Origin: Dryocosmus kuriphilus
Taxonomy: Eukaryota > Arthropoda > Insecta > Hymenoptera > Cynipidae
DNA: 64,000 bases
NCBI GenBank assembly: GCA_038277395.1
Contig: CM076190.1
Span: forward strand, 234,886,618-234,950,617
Direction of reading: 5' to 3'
Within the stretch, counting starts at the first letter, position 1; each line of letters starts with the position of its first letter. Below are positions 10,230 to 21,470 of this stretch, piece after piece. Below the pieces are notes generated by a model. It saw only the letters and a program-made list of their open reading frames with translations, did not search any database and was not told the origin of the DNA. Both the position numbers and the translations under genes were made by a program.

Positions 10230-10832
10230 TTAATCGTAGAGCACGATATTCGTCCTGTTCAAGAAGTATCCACGAAGCTGTGTAACATTTGAGTCACAAT
10301 GCCGTGGAGCATCCAAAACCCCTCTGGCCCGAAGCTTGTGTGGCAGGACCGTTCCCTCTACAGCCGTCCTCTCTTGATGCATTCGATGTTCAGAAACTTT
10401 CACATGGATAATTCTGTCTAAAGTCTCCAGATCTGTTTTGGACCATAATATTAAACCAAAGTAGTATGTTAGGAGAGGAATAGCAATGGTGTTAATTTCT
10501 TTGGTGATGTTTTTGGCACTGAAACCGGTAGACATGGTCGAACTCAGTTTTCTTGAAAAGGAAGCCTTAAGTGCCTCTTTTTTTGCAGACTGGAGTGGTC
10601 CCCTTGCCTGTAATACGCCGATGTACTTATACGACTCCCCAACAATCATCGACTGTATCAGATCCTGATCACATGCTTCCAGTGAGGTGTTTATCTGTCC
10701 ACGTGATAAATGAAGCTTCCTGCATTTATGTAGGGCCAGACTCATCCTGGCGTCATTGGAAGACTGAAGTAAGGTGTTGAGAGTACTTTGCAGTTTGTAC
10801 TTTGAGCTAGCATACACCTTTAGGTTATTCAT
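10230..10832 (-). pseudogene. LINE-C reverse transcriptase C-terminal part
   Basis: A 200-residue fragment begins just after the catalytic box region (NNLKVYASSKYKLQ corresponds to DDLKIYAGSESKLQ in copy 2). It includes CRKLHLSRGQI and SMIVGESYKYIGVLQARGPL. It lacks the stop and frameshift positions of copy 2 in this stretch, so the two copies decayed independently. Confidence 0.75.
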
Positions 10833-11186
10833 GTAAAAAAGGTGAGTGAGCTAAGATTCAGTCACACCCACCATAATGTTGAATCCGTAGGACGTGTTGT
10901 TGTGGGTCCTACGTAAAGGGTTTAGGGCTAAGCAGAACCATAATGAACTGAAACAGTCGCCTTGGAAGATGCCGCGTTTAATTGACAAGGACTAATTGTC
11001 CACGACTAAAACACCCGATTCTTGTGAAACCTGTGCACATTGCATAATACAAAAGTTGAATCACTGGTGGTTAGATCTTATATATCCTCAAGACCTCAAA
11101 CAAATAGTCGTGGGACACGGAGGGAAGAGCTTGCTTATAGTCAATATAGGCCATGAGTGAATTACGTTGCAAGTGTATCTCATACA

Positions 11187-11435
11187 TCACGTCCACACAG
11201 TGTCAATTGCGACCAAGTCTTTGCAACTACGTAAGCCTCGACAGCAACCCTGTTGTTCTTCTATGAGGACGACGATGTTCCCCGCACAGTCTTTATAGAT
11301 GCCTTCGAATATAATGGCCGTGGGAGGCTTGTAGAGTGTGGAAAGACAGGCAATTAGTCGATAGTCTCTAGAACTATGAGGATCTCCTTTTCTAGGTATC
11401 ATATGCGTGCCTCCCTCTGTCAGGAAGCAGGGCAA
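11187..11435 (-). pseudogene. LINE-C reverse transcriptase fingers fragment
   Basis: 82 residues with RLIACLSTLYKPPTAIIFEG and CCRGLRSCKDLVAIDTV, matching copy 2 at 59500-59750. Where copy 2 has a TGA (59587), this copy still has Arg (RDYRLIACLS). Confidence 0.75.
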
Positions 11436-11480
11436 AAGTTCCGGATTCTCTAAAATGGCCTATAGAGCGCAGATGTAATT

Positions 11481-12760
11481 CTTTAAAAGTAGTGCAAAGA
11501 GTCTTAAAGATATTTTATTCATAGAAAAATCGAGACCCTTATTTTTCTGAAATTTTATATACAAGCTAAGATGTTACTTTTAATTTGGAAAATGGGCAAA
11601 TGTGTATTTTGTGGAAAGTTGATCAACAGTAAAGAAAAGGCTACCTTACACAAGTCAGTAAACATAACCTTTTTTAAATCTTCATCGCTTTTGATATTTG
11701 GAATTGAAGAATATGCAAAAGTATTGCGGATATTACAAATGCATAGTTGGTGCCTTAATTTCAATATTGTGCTGCATCAAGACTAACATTGTGCAGAAAA
11801 TATATCCATTTAGTATATAAGATAAGTAGATGCTGAAACTCCTGGTTGTCCCTTTATAAAATGTGCATGAGTTTTAAAAAGATATTTTTGCATTCCGTGT
11901 TAATTCAAAATTATATTCATTTCTATTAAAAGTTTGTAAACATTCAAGACTTATGTTATTTCATAGATTACTATCTATCGTTCTTTTACCAATATTGAGG
12001 CGAATACCGGAACAAAGTAAATCAATAACACAGTTTTGTGTTAAGTATTGTACATAAAATATTTCTATTTTTCATTATACTTTATATAGAACTTCATGTC
12101 AAAAGTACATAATCTTTAAACTCATTTTAATTCTACGATATTATTTTTATGTTTGCCTTATATGAGTTGCATAACATATACAATATTGTAATATAAATTC
12201 TACTGTAATGATACATCATAATTTTTATACAACTTTGCATTCAATACCTTCATTGGAGGAAATGTATAATTAATTGGGTAATATAAATGTACAATGTTGT
12301 AGAAAATACTGTATTATAATTGCAATTATATTGTAATAATGAGTGACAATTTTTGTACAATTTTGTATTAAATCTCTACAGGATACTCTTTAAGATACAA
12401 GTTTATGTCATGCAACAGGTTTTAAATTATAGTTATGCACACAAATTGTAGCAAGGCTAACAAATTCTTTGAAAATTAAATGTGAATCTAGTCCCACTTT
12501 ATTATACGAACTCTACCCTATTTTCTTTGATAAAAAATTAAAACCACTGAATAGTCATTTTCTTTAATTGGATTTGTTTCTTCAGAGATACCTCATCCGA
12601 TTCAATTATTTTCATACAAATAGATGTGATGTTATTCCAACTTTTTATTATTATAATTTTTATTATCACCAGTTTTGTTATTATTGTATTATATTAAAAT
12701 ACATATGCTGTTACTTTTGTCTCATAAACAACATTTTTGAATTTTCGCGCTATTTTCACT
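11481..12760. other. AT-rich intergenic DNA
   Basis: Very AT-rich with no supported gene. Small frames at 11555-11786 lie on both strands and show no family motifs. Confidence 0.5.
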
Positions 12761-12867
12761 TAGTACACCGGTAGATCGATGGCGGCAGTAAATTCCAAAG
12801 CCTGTTTCAACTTGATCAACGTTACTGTGGCTGGTATTAGGTAATCTGCTCCATTACTTTCAAGCCA

Positions 12868-12935
12868 TTCTATATACAATATACGGTGGACGACACACAT
12901 AACTTCACGAAGGTACAATGAAATACACGAAACGA
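12868..12935 (-). repeat. LINE-C 3'-end fragment
   Basis: The minus strand contains ATCGTTTCGTGTATTTCATT followed by GTGAAGTTATGTGTGTCGTCCACCG-type sequence, matching the 3' terminus of LINE-C (compare 61755-61825). Only the last ~65 bases are present, next to an AT-rich stretch. Confidence 0.6.
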
Positions 12936-14060
12936 TAGCAAAAAAAAACTCGTATAGTTTGGCGGGAAAATTGCACTCATGGTTTTTATTAATAACACTA
13001 TTCAAGATTAAAACAAAAACTGTAGTCCTTAAAAAAGAGTCTGAAGCAAATATGTAAACCTTTTTGAGATTAATAAACTTTATTCCAAACATTTTTTTTG
13101 CATCTCGCGTAGTTTCTTGTTTCGGAATTCCAAGAGATCATGAGCGTCGGATTTTATCATACCAGGAGATCCCATGCGTGAAAAAAATTGTTTAAACAAT
13201 TCGGAAACATTTTAATAATTGAAAAAATTTTTAGCAAGAAATGTTGCTCCCAAAATTCATTAATTGTGTCATTAATTTTAAAATATTGGAATTTTTCATG
13301 GTCTTGTGGAAAAAAATAGTATATAAAAATATAAATTGTTCAAACAATTGAACAATAAGTTATACAAAAACATGCTTCTAACATTCTTCAGCTGTATCAT
13401 TCGTCCCGAAAGATAATAATTTTTTCACGATATATATTTGGGGAAAAGATTGTTTAAAGAAATAATAATTGTGTAAACAATCTAAAATTAGTTTCAGGAG
13501 ACTCACGTAGTTCCATTTTATCGAAATATAATAATTTATTGGAAAGACTGTTTTAAAAAAATAGTTTTTGCTACGAATTTCATATAAAACTGCTGTTATA
13601 TTTTTACTTTTATTAATGGCCCCTACTTTTCCTATTGGTAAGTATAACTTACGAAGTGACTAAACTTATTTGACGAAAAGTTAATAACAGGTATACTTTT
13701 CTCAATTTTTCCGAAAAATCAAATTTTTCCATAAGAAACCTCATGTTTTATTTCAAAGTCATAGGGGTACTCCTAAAAAAAAAAAAAAGTGGGGTATTTT
13801 TTTCTTCGAAAACTGATCAGATTGGGGAGAACCTTGCTCTCCAAAGCGAAGAAATTGTTTCCAATGCTCCTCTGGAGCACCAGAAGACACATTTCGAATT
13901 CTATTTTTGATAACACATTCTGTATTATCCCAGGAAAAGCTCAGATTAAATTTTTGCTCATTTCGGACGAACTCAGAGTCTAGATAAGAATAGAAGGTGG
14001 AGGAAATTTGCAAAAAATCGGATAAATTGTTATTTGTGGAAAGCATGAAAATATCGCTTA
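12936..14060. other. AT-rich DNA with short palindromes; one 95-residue frame
   Basis: Short palindromes of TTGTTTAAACAATT type recur between 13180 and 13500. A frame on the minus strand (14046 to 13759) reads like a protein in part (SFSWDNTECVIKNRI, APEEHWKQFLRFGEQ) but has no recognised family. It overlaps sequence homologous to the first intron of genes A and B. I do not call it a gene. Confidence 0.4.
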
Positions 14061-14091
14061 ATTTACAGACATATTATATCATTATATTCAC

Positions 14092-14146
14092 CTGTAGAAT
14101 AAAGGAAAATCGCTAATAATAAGACCAGTGTGTAAACGATGTTCAT
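14092..14146 (-). pseudogene. Gene C: isolated signal-peptide exon of the A/B/C secreted family
   Basis: A 55-nt exon starts ATG at 14146, encodes MNIVYTLVLLLAIFLYST plus one base, and ends in a canonical donor (ACAG/GTGAAT). Length, phase 1 and sequence match exon 1 of gene A (41310-41256) and gene B (47842-47896). The upstream block and about 60 bases of intron are also conserved. I find no matching second exon on the minus strand below it, so this is an orphan exon or one joined to something unrecognised. Confidence 0.6.
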
Positions 14147-14240
14147 CTTCCCAAAGTAGAAGAAAGATGGGTCTTCGATATTGAGGAATTTTTTGAAAAG
14201 TGTATAACTAACGAATATTCTGCTGGTCTTTAGATTATTC
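14147..14240 (-). promoter_or_regulatory. Conserved 5' UTR/promoter block upstream of gene C exon
   Basis: Immediately before the ATG the minus strand reads CTTCTACTTTGGGAAG, as in A (CTTCTACTTTGCGAAG) and B (CTTCTGCTTTGAGAAG). Further upstream a CAGCAGAATATTC block is shared with B. The conservation is seen directly; the promoter role is inferred. Confidence 0.5.
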
Positions 14241-14637
14241 ACACACAAACACACATAAACACACGCTCATATACATATATGCAAAAGTCATTATCTCATT
14301 TATTGTAGGTGCCAAGGTTGTCTATCTGAAATATTTGTGTTTCAAATACAATTAATTTCAACGCTAAAGCCTACTTGCTACTACGATTAAAACTGATATC
14401 AAATTTAGCTTTACATTTTAGGGAAATCATTCTCTTCTATACATTCGCATTCCTTTTCATTTATCCATTTTCATTTCATATCAATCATTTTCATTCCATT
14501 ATTTATTTCGTTGCATTCCTTCATTCCTTTTGAATCCTTTTTATTACTTCTCACTCTTTTCCATTCCATCTGATACAATCTTTCGTTCACTAGATTACCA
14601 TACATTATTTTTTGTCATTTCTAAATTGTATTCAAAC
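14241..14637. other. Low-complexity TTCATT-rich DNA
   Basis: Degenerate TTCATTCC/TTTTCATT repeats between about 14430 and 14580. No gene seen. Confidence 0.6.
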
Positions 14638-14639
14638 TA

Positions 14640-15952
14640 CGAGGAACGTCCAGAAAGTAAGTATACTCAATTTATGTAGGATTCAAAAAGAATTTATTAA
14701 AACAAAAACATAGTTGGTTACACTTGTATATATGTATGTTATTTTTCGACAGATTCTCCATCAATCTCGATGCAAGTGGTGAGCCGCGAGGTCAATTTTT
14801 TGATCCTTGCAGCTCTTTCGCCCACTTCTGCACCTCCCTCTTCACCTGCTCGTCCGTTGAAAACTTGTTTCCACCCATGTGCACCTTAAGGGAAGTGAAG
14901 AGATGGAAATCTGAAGGGGCCAGGTCAGGAGAATACGGGGGCTGGTTCAAAACGTCCCATCTAAAAGAGTCCAGGAGCTGCATCGTGGCGTTGGCCGTGT
15001 GAGGTTTGGCATTGTCATGCAGCAGGCAGACTCCCTTCGTCAGCATGCCCCTCCTTTTATCCTGAATCGCCCTTTTAAATTTTTCTAGCGTCTCAAATTA
15101 TCTTGCCGCGTTGATGGTCTCCCCGTGAGGCAGATATTCAATCAAAATTATGCCTTTATGATCCCAAAACACGGATGCCATGATTTTTTTGGCTGAAATT
15201 GTGGTTTTAGGTTCCTTGGCGGAGGGTCACAAGGTGTGGCCCCATTGCTGAGACTGCCTCTTAGTTTCAGGCGTGTAGTGGGCAACCCAAGTTTCGTCTC
15301 CAGTAACAATAGAGTAGAGACAATCATCGCCTTCGCGTTCGTAGCGCTTCAAAAGCTCTTTGGAGCTGTGCACTCGAATCAACTTGTGCTGTTCTGTCAG
15401 CTATTTTGGGACCCACCTCGCAGACAATTTCCGATACCCGAGAGTTTCTGTGATTGCTTCGTGTAACAGGGATCTGAAAATTTGCGGATACATCGCAGAA
15501 AGTTCACCTAACGTCAATCTGCGATCGACACGGACCGCAATCTCGATTTTTTTCACAAGCTCGTCAGTCACATTTGAAGGTCTTCCGCTCCTCTGATCTT
15601 CATGCACGGAAACACGGCCATTTTTAAATTCGCGACACCAATTGTACACACTCGTACGATTCATAGCGCCATTATCGTAAACAGTTTTCACCTCATTATA
15701 AATCTCAACTGGAGCGTTTCCGTTCACAACGAGGTAGCGAATGACGGCGCGAATTTCGCAATTGGCGGGAGATACAATCGACGTTTTTCGCGATAGATGC
15801 TACTGCTTTAAGAGTTTTCAACACACTAACCTCGGATTGGTCTCGTTTTGAAGGGGAGGGGTCAGGCTATGTGGTAGTGTTGCCAACATGTCGAAAAAGT
15901 ATTCCCTGCAGCTGTGAGAGTAGCAGTACACTTACTTTCTGGACGTACCTCG
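14640..15952 (-). mobile_element. Mariner element, 1313 bp, complete ends, broken transposase
   Basis: The left end CGAGGAACGTCCAGAAAGTA and the reverse complement of the right end CGAGGTACGTCCAGAAAGTA differ at one position in 20 and continue into AGT. TA flanks at 14638-14639 and 15953-15954 give the target duplication. It is a mariner subfamily distinct from the one at 8511. Confidence 0.92.
14792..15727 (-). pseudogene. Mariner transposase, interrupted
   Basis: The N-terminal part (15727-15401) has the paired helix-turn-helix region with SVYNWCREFKNGRVSVHEDQ and RSGRPSNVTDELV, and ends at a stop after LSARWVPK. The middle part carries the first catalytic Asp (VTGDETWVAHYTPETK). The C-terminal part (15046-14792) has LLHDNAKPHTA and PPYSPDLAPSDFHLF with 34 residues between the Asp residues. 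Stops and frameshifts separate these parts. Confidence 0.85.
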
Positions 15953-15959
15953 TACATTG

Positions 15960-16810
15960 AACGTCGCATTTTCGATAAAGTATTATATGAAGGTCAGCAT
16001 AGGCATACAATGATTTTCCTATAATGTATTTCTTATAATTTTTTTGCCATTCTAGAAATATATAATTATTTCGTTTAAGGCTTGTAAGGCTCTTCAAAGG
16101 ATTTAATGTGATTTGAAACAATTTTTTCGGACTCTCAAAAATTTTTACTAATTTTCAGGAATTTTACCCGTTTTCAGCAGATTCGAAAGTATTTCGTCGG
16201 ATTTGGAGGTATTTCGTAAAATTTCGAAATATTCGAAGGCATTCTAGAGGACTTAACAAGAAATATAAATTAAGTAAATCATTTTTTTCTCCTAAGGTGC
16301 AGTTTTTTATATATAGGAAATCATATAAAAATAGTCCTTGTTTTACGTTCTTTGTTTAGTTTGAACTATTTTTACACTAGTTTTTGAATTTTAAAGTTAG
16401 GATGTGACTTCGAAGCCTGAATATTATAGTCCATCCATTTTTTTACCAATGATAGGTAATTACAATAAAATTATAGAATTTATATAGAAACAAAATTGTT
16501 CTACTTCATAGAATACATTATTATGTCTAAAGCATTAGGAAAGGAAATCAAGGACAATATATATACAATATTTTTTTTACAATATATGAATAATATAACT
16601 GCTGCATTTTTGTTCAAAAATACAAATTTCCGACAAAAAATACTAATATAATCTAAAGTTCAAAATTGTAAGTTAATTTTTGAAGTGAAATGTCTTGTGG
16701 TTAGAAAAAACGATTTCCCGTGAAAAACACTACCACACATCTGGACAATATATTCATTTATGTATTTCAAACCCGACACACAGGAGTCCATAACGCTTTG
16801 CTTAATTATA
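15960..16810. other. AT-rich DNA, degenerate GATTT/TTTCG repeats
   Basis: Between 16090 and 16270 short units of the type GATTTGAAA / ATTTTCGGA repeat loosely. Similar stretches occur at 42985-43290 and 49800-49930. No gene seen. Confidence 0.5.
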
Positions 16811-16821
16811 GAAAAAAAATC

Positions 16822-17085
16822 TGCCCGCTTCGCGGGCAAATTCTCATCACGCGCTTGGCGCGAAGTATGAGCGCATCTCGTGGCGCTCGGGTGTCCTTGG
16901 TCCTCGCAATTTGTGCTCGGTTTTCGTTACTCATGGATCTGAAGTTTTCAAAACACCTGCTTTTAATGGTATTATTAAATTTGAATTTTATTAAAAATTA
17001 CACCGAAATTATTTTACTTAAGGCTCTATCACCCTTAAGGAATACATTCTCATCGCGACACTCGCGCATCGCGCTCGACAATTAT
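16822..17085. repeat. GC-rich hairpin cluster
   Basis: A perfect hairpin TGCCCGC-TTC-GCGGGCA (16822-16838) is followed by CGCGC-TTG-GCGCG (16850-16862), then GC-rich TCTCGTGGCGCTCG. After an AT-rich gap comes a further TCATCGCGACACTCGCGCATCGCGC-type stretch near 17050. This is unlike the flanking AT-rich DNA. The 128-residue frame across it has no family motif. Confidence 0.6.
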
Positions 17086-17149
17086 TTTTTTTTTAATCCG
17101 TTGTAGATAAGTGAAGTTATTTGTGATTTTCCAAATTTTCACAATGCAG

Positions 17150-17960
17150 GTTTTCTATTCCTAAAAGTAAAACAATGAGTATTATAAATAAAATTTGTAG
17201 ATTTTTCCAAGGTGGAAAATTCTGCTCATTTATATTTTCTCATATCTTGCATAATTTTGCTGCAAAGTAGATATCTTTATATTTAATAACATGCTTCACG
17301 AATAACTCAAAAACTATGCCACTTTACAAAAAAATTATAGACAGCAATTTTGTAGATCTTTTCCAGGTGAATAAATTTGGTTATAATCATTTCTTTCTCA
17401 TGTTGCACAGTTTGGCAGAAAATTTGAATTTTTGATTTTTTAATAGCTTTTTCTCGATTAAAAGGAAACCGTGCGTTTGATCAAAAATCAGTTAAAACAA
17501 AATTTTGTATATTTTTTGGAGCGGAACAACATTGTGAATTATTATTTTTTTATCTTGAATATCTTGGCGGGAAACTACAGTTCTTTATTTTTAACAACGT
17601 TTTCTCGATTAAAACAAAGAACGTGCATTTTATCAAAAAAACTGTGAACACAAAATTTGTATGTTTTTCTGAGGCGAACAATTTCATTCATATGCGTATT
17701 TTGTCTATCTCGCATAGTTTAGCCGGAAAATTAAATTTTGGTTTTGTCCAAATGTTTTTGATGGACGAAACCATAACCGTTGGTCAAAAACCGCTCGTTA
17801 GCGAACTCTTCCTTTCTTTTTCAGCCCTGGAGAAGTGTGCCTGAGCGCAATCAAATCCGACTAGGCCTTCGAAAGTTATCGCGGTCACAGGCGCCGACAA
17901 CGTCGGCAACAGACAGGCACCGTCCTAAAAACCATTTTTTCCTACTTAGGAGGTCTCAAA
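17150..17960 (+). repeat. Dispersed repeat family X, copy 1, with ~150-bp internal tandem units
   Basis: TTTTCTCGATTAAAA recurs about every 150 bases (near 17448 and 17597), with flanking units containing AAAATTTTGTA and TTGGCGGGAAA/TTTGGCAGAAAA. The 3' part (AGTTTAGCCGGAAAATTA, then CTTTCGAAAGTTATC) matches 42720-42950 and 52865-53060. Non-coding as far as I can see. Confidence 0.6.
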
Positions 17961-17991
17961 ACGTTCAAAACGTTAAGATTTGGTGAAAAAT

Positions 17992-18021
<30 letters not shown>
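17992..18021. repeat. Poly-G tract, 30 G
   Basis: The longest homopolymer G run in the window, directly after family X copy 1. Confidence 0.95.
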
Positions 18022-18022
<1 letters not shown>

Positions 18023-18894
18023 GTCAAATTTTACGTAACTCTAATACCTTCTCTGATGAGAATGTAGATATTATTTTAAAGACTATAATTTATAAAAATT
18101 ATATTGTAAAGCTTAAATATTAACTAATATACCATTAAACGGGAGTAGGAGACATAGTAAAGTAAAGCGGGGCACCAAATATTTTTATTTCACACGCGTC
18201 TAGAGGGTCCAACGATTAAGAAAAAAGTTTTCTTTGCTCAAGAGAGAATTTACCCAAATTGGACAAAACTCAGTCCCCAATCTCACGTCATCGCACACAC
18301 GATATGCATTCACACATGCATTATTCAATAAGTAATTTCAATTCCTAAATGAATATTTTTTCATTGTTTTAACAAAAGTAACTGTTCCGATACTTTAAAG
18401 ATAATTCGTAGGTAGTCGTCCAGCGTTTTAGGATCAACTTGATATTACTATTGTTACATGTATTTCATATATATCGAAACTCTCATCGGATAAAGTTTAA
18501 GCATAATAGTGTGGAAAATTTCCGTTCTCGTGAACAGGCAATTTATATACAGTAAGGCATAAAATTGTTTGCCTTCGTTCACGTTCCAGACGAGTGAAGA
18601 TGAATAAACAAAGGTTGAGAAATTTGAAACATCTCTTATTTGACGGTACTCAAGGTTTGTAGAATTCTATGTAATATTGTAATATTTGTAAAACATATTT
18701 CTTTATAACGAATAAGATTCTTATTTTCCTGAATTACATTTTTTTCAAGGTCTCTTTGTGTATTCTGTTTTCCACGTCAGCTGAGTAGTCTAATTCTCTT
18801 TCGTTCATATAATCATAAAGCAAATATAGAATTAGTACGTCTAATCATTCTGACAACATGGTTAAAATTTATTATACGTTCTAGTAAGAATAAT
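18022..18894. other. Intergenic, nothing recognised
   Basis: AT-rich DNA without a supported gene. Confidence 0.5.
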
Positions 18895-19432
18895 AAGAAA
18901 ATGAGAGCGAGTAGTTTTGGTTCACTAGAAGAACTAGTTAAGAGGAAGAAGGAAGGCAGTGGAAGCAGTGAAGACAAGGAGTAAGTAGGTTCGTTAGTTA
19001 AAGAGCCAAAAATGTTTAGATATCCGCCAGCAAAAGGAACAGATAAAAAAAGAAAGAAGGATAACTATAAAGAGGAAAACCATGACGAACGTAATGCAGA
19101 CACACGCAAAAAACAGGAGGTTAGGGGAAAATATGTAAAGCAAGAAATTAGGAGGGAAACGGCTGAACTTAGAAAAGAGATGAGAAAATGAGAAGAAGTA
19201 AGGTAGTCCTTAGAAAAAAGGATGCAAGTATTAGAAGAAAAGCTAGAAAAGCAGGAGCAGATAAATAAAAGGGTAGAAGAGTTATAGAATATGGTGGAGA
19301 AAATAGGAAGTTCAAGTCGGGACATTAGAGGGGAAGGGATTAGGAATGCAGATGAAGGAAGACTGAGAAAAATAGAGAGAAGAATATAAGGGGAAGAGAG
19401 AGAGAGAGAGAGAGGAAAGAGGAACGAATATA

Positions 19433-19675
19433 GTGATAAAATTTTTAAAATTAGAGGGAGAGGAATTGAAAGAAGGAGTGCAGGAAGTGCTAAAGGGGAT
19501 CAAGGCAAAGGTAAAAATAGAAGAAGTAAGAAGATTAGTTAAGGAATGGGGAAGAGGACAGAAAATGGTACTACTTAAATTAAAGGACAGAGATGATAAG
19601 AGGAAGGGGCAGAGTAAGGGGAAGATTACCGAAGAGTTACATATGGAAGATACAGAGTGCAAAGAGGAAGAATAA
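19433..19675 (+). pseudogene. LINE-A ORF1-like fragment
   Basis: 80 residues rich in Lys and Glu (EEVRRLVKEWGRGQKMVLLK), compatible with the C-terminal part of a LINE nucleic-acid-binding ORF1 protein. Weak, composition-driven evidence; position upstream of the endonuclease supports it. Confidence 0.4.
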
Positions 19676-19899
19676 AAAAGTAAGAGCAATGGAAGGAATG
19701 GTGATGGGGATAAGAAAGGGAATTATGACAGCGATCAAAGATATGGAACAGTAAAAAGAAGAAAAAGAAGGGTTAATAGTAAAAGATGTGAAGCTGGGAG
19801 AAGAGAGGTGGAAGATAGTGGGGGTGTATGTAAACAGGGATATGCGGAAGAAATGGAAGAAGGTAAAAGAATTATTGCAAGAAAATGAAGAAGGATAAG

Positions 19900-20226
19900 G
19901 CTTATAATAGGAGAAGAGTTTAATGCGAGAACAGGAGAAAGAGGTGGTAGTGATGGGGGGGGGGGGATCCAAAGATGAGGCTTTGACCGGGGAGGGAAAG
20001 GAATGGTCTGCCTTAAACGTAAATGTACAGGGGAACGCGGAATGGGAATATATACCAGCAGGAGAAGAAAGAAAGAGCGGTGGTAGATTATATGATAGTG
20101 GACGACGAAAAAGGAGAAGACATTAGGAAACTAGAGGTATGGGAATATATTGTTTCAGACCATTTTCCGGTAACAGTGGCATTCGGGGAGAAAAGGTCAG
20201 CAAAAATGAGAATAACAGCGAAGTAA
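19900..20226 (+). pseudogene. LINE-A APE endonuclease remnants
   Basis: In successive frames I see IGEEFNART (family: GDFNAR), then VDYMIVDDEKGED and SDHFPVTV, the terminal SDH motif of APE-type endonucleases. Frameshifts separate the motifs, including one near the G13 run at about 19954. Confidence 0.6.
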
Positions 20227-20776
20227 AGGTAAAAAGAACAAGCAGAAGTGATTGCTCAATAGAAGGAAAAAAATTTAAGAAAGGTAAGGAATATGAAAAT
20301 GGATGGAATGAGGAATGTAAGGAGATGAAGAAGGAAGTGAGAAAGGAATTATGAAAATGGAGAAAAGAGGACGGTAGTGGAGCGGAATATAGGAGATAAA
20401 AGAAGGATATACTGTGACGTGTGATAGAAAAAGGAGGAGAAATTAAAAGATTCGAAGAAGACGAAGAGAAGGCTAGGACGTAGGAGGAGGTTTGGAATGT
20501 CATAAATAAAGAGCGAAAAATAAGGAAAAGAGTAAAGCAATATATTGTGAGGGTAGATTGGAATAAATAATGTATGGAATTGCTGGGAGTGGTAGAGATC
20601 AAAATTAGGAAAGGAAAATAGAGGGAGGGCAAAGAGACGAGGAAGAGGACATAATGAGGGGAGAAATAAATAAGGTATTGGGATTAATGAAAGATGCTAA
20701 GGCACCTGCGACAGATAGGATTCCAGCTGAAGTCTGGATATATGGGGGTAAATAACTAAGGCAATAGGCATGGATA

Positions 20777-21470
20777 ATGTGCAATAGAATATGTAGAGGA
20801 GAGGGCTGGCCAGAATTATGTAAAGAAGGGTTAGTGGTACAGATAATGAAAAAGCGTAATGGTGAAGGGGTTAAAAATTTTAGAGGAGTGACGCTAATGC
20901 CAATATTATATAGGATAAATGTAAGTGTTTTATCGGAGATGTTGAAGAAAGGAGTTGAGGAAAAAAATATTGTGCCACAGAATCAAACATGGTTTAAGAA
21001 AGGAATGAGAGCGATGCATAAAATATACGTTTTGAATTATCTGGTAAACAAAAGGATTGAAAGGAATAAAGGGGAAATGATAGCAATGTTCGTGGATTTA
21101 AAAGCGGCATTTGACTTCACTGGACCGAGATGGGATTGAAAAAATTATGTTGAGAAAGGGGATAGGAGACGGCATAGTAAAAAGTGTATCTGAAATTTTT
21201 AGAGAGATAAAAAGCAGGTTAAAGGTAGGAGACCAAGTTGGAGACAGTTTCTGATTAGCGAAAGGAGTAAGACAAGGTTTTTCTTTGAGCCCATTTCTGT
21301 TTAACAATTTAATACCAGACTTGGAAGACGAAATGAAGTGAACAGCCTGGGGAGGATTTGAGATAAGAAAAGGAAGGATATATACACTGACGAATGCAGA
21401 TGATATAGGAGTCATTGTGCAGGACGATGAAGGGATGGCGGGCTTAATTACTGTTTGAAAATACACATAG
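20777..21470 (+). pseudogene. LINE-A reverse transcriptase remnant
   Basis: Open from 20777 to 21139: GVTLMPILYRINVSVLSEML, IVPQNQTWFKKGM and MIAMFVDLKAAFD match RT blocks of APE-type LINEs. After a frameshift, the GDGIV, AKGVRQGFSLSPF and catalytic-box regions follow; the box reads NADD (21393-21404) instead of the usual YADD. The copy is inactive. Confidence 0.75.

Larger units (their letters stand above)
7961..11480 (-). mobile_element. LINE-C copy 1 (R4/Dong-like, 5'-truncated), split by a mariner
   Basis: The minus-strand sequence matches the longer copy at 57731-61830 from the mid-RT through the endonuclease and 3' UTR. Homology fades upstream of about 11475, so the copy is 5'-truncated. 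The ORF is broken: fragments at 11187-11435 (RT, RLIACLSTLYK), 10230-10832 (post-YMDD RT and thumb), 9840-10106 and 8294-8507 (CCHC and endonuclease region). The 3' UTR ends at the AT microsatellite. The mariner at 8511-9840 interrupts the endonuclease region. Confidence 0.8.

Noticed and set aside
12760..13092. 110-residue minus-strand frame ending LPVY
   Set aside because: It runs through a LINE-C 3' UTR fragment; the last ~35 residues look protein-like but there is too little to call a gene.
14046..14254. Reading gene C as a 63-residue single-exon protein from 14254
   Set aside because: Conservation with A and B starts at the ATG at 14146 and changes character at the GTGAAT donor, so the frame beyond the donor is intron.
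16720..17106. 128-residue plus-strand frame across the GC hairpins
   Set aside because: No family motif, and it spans two hairpins; better explained by structure than by coding.
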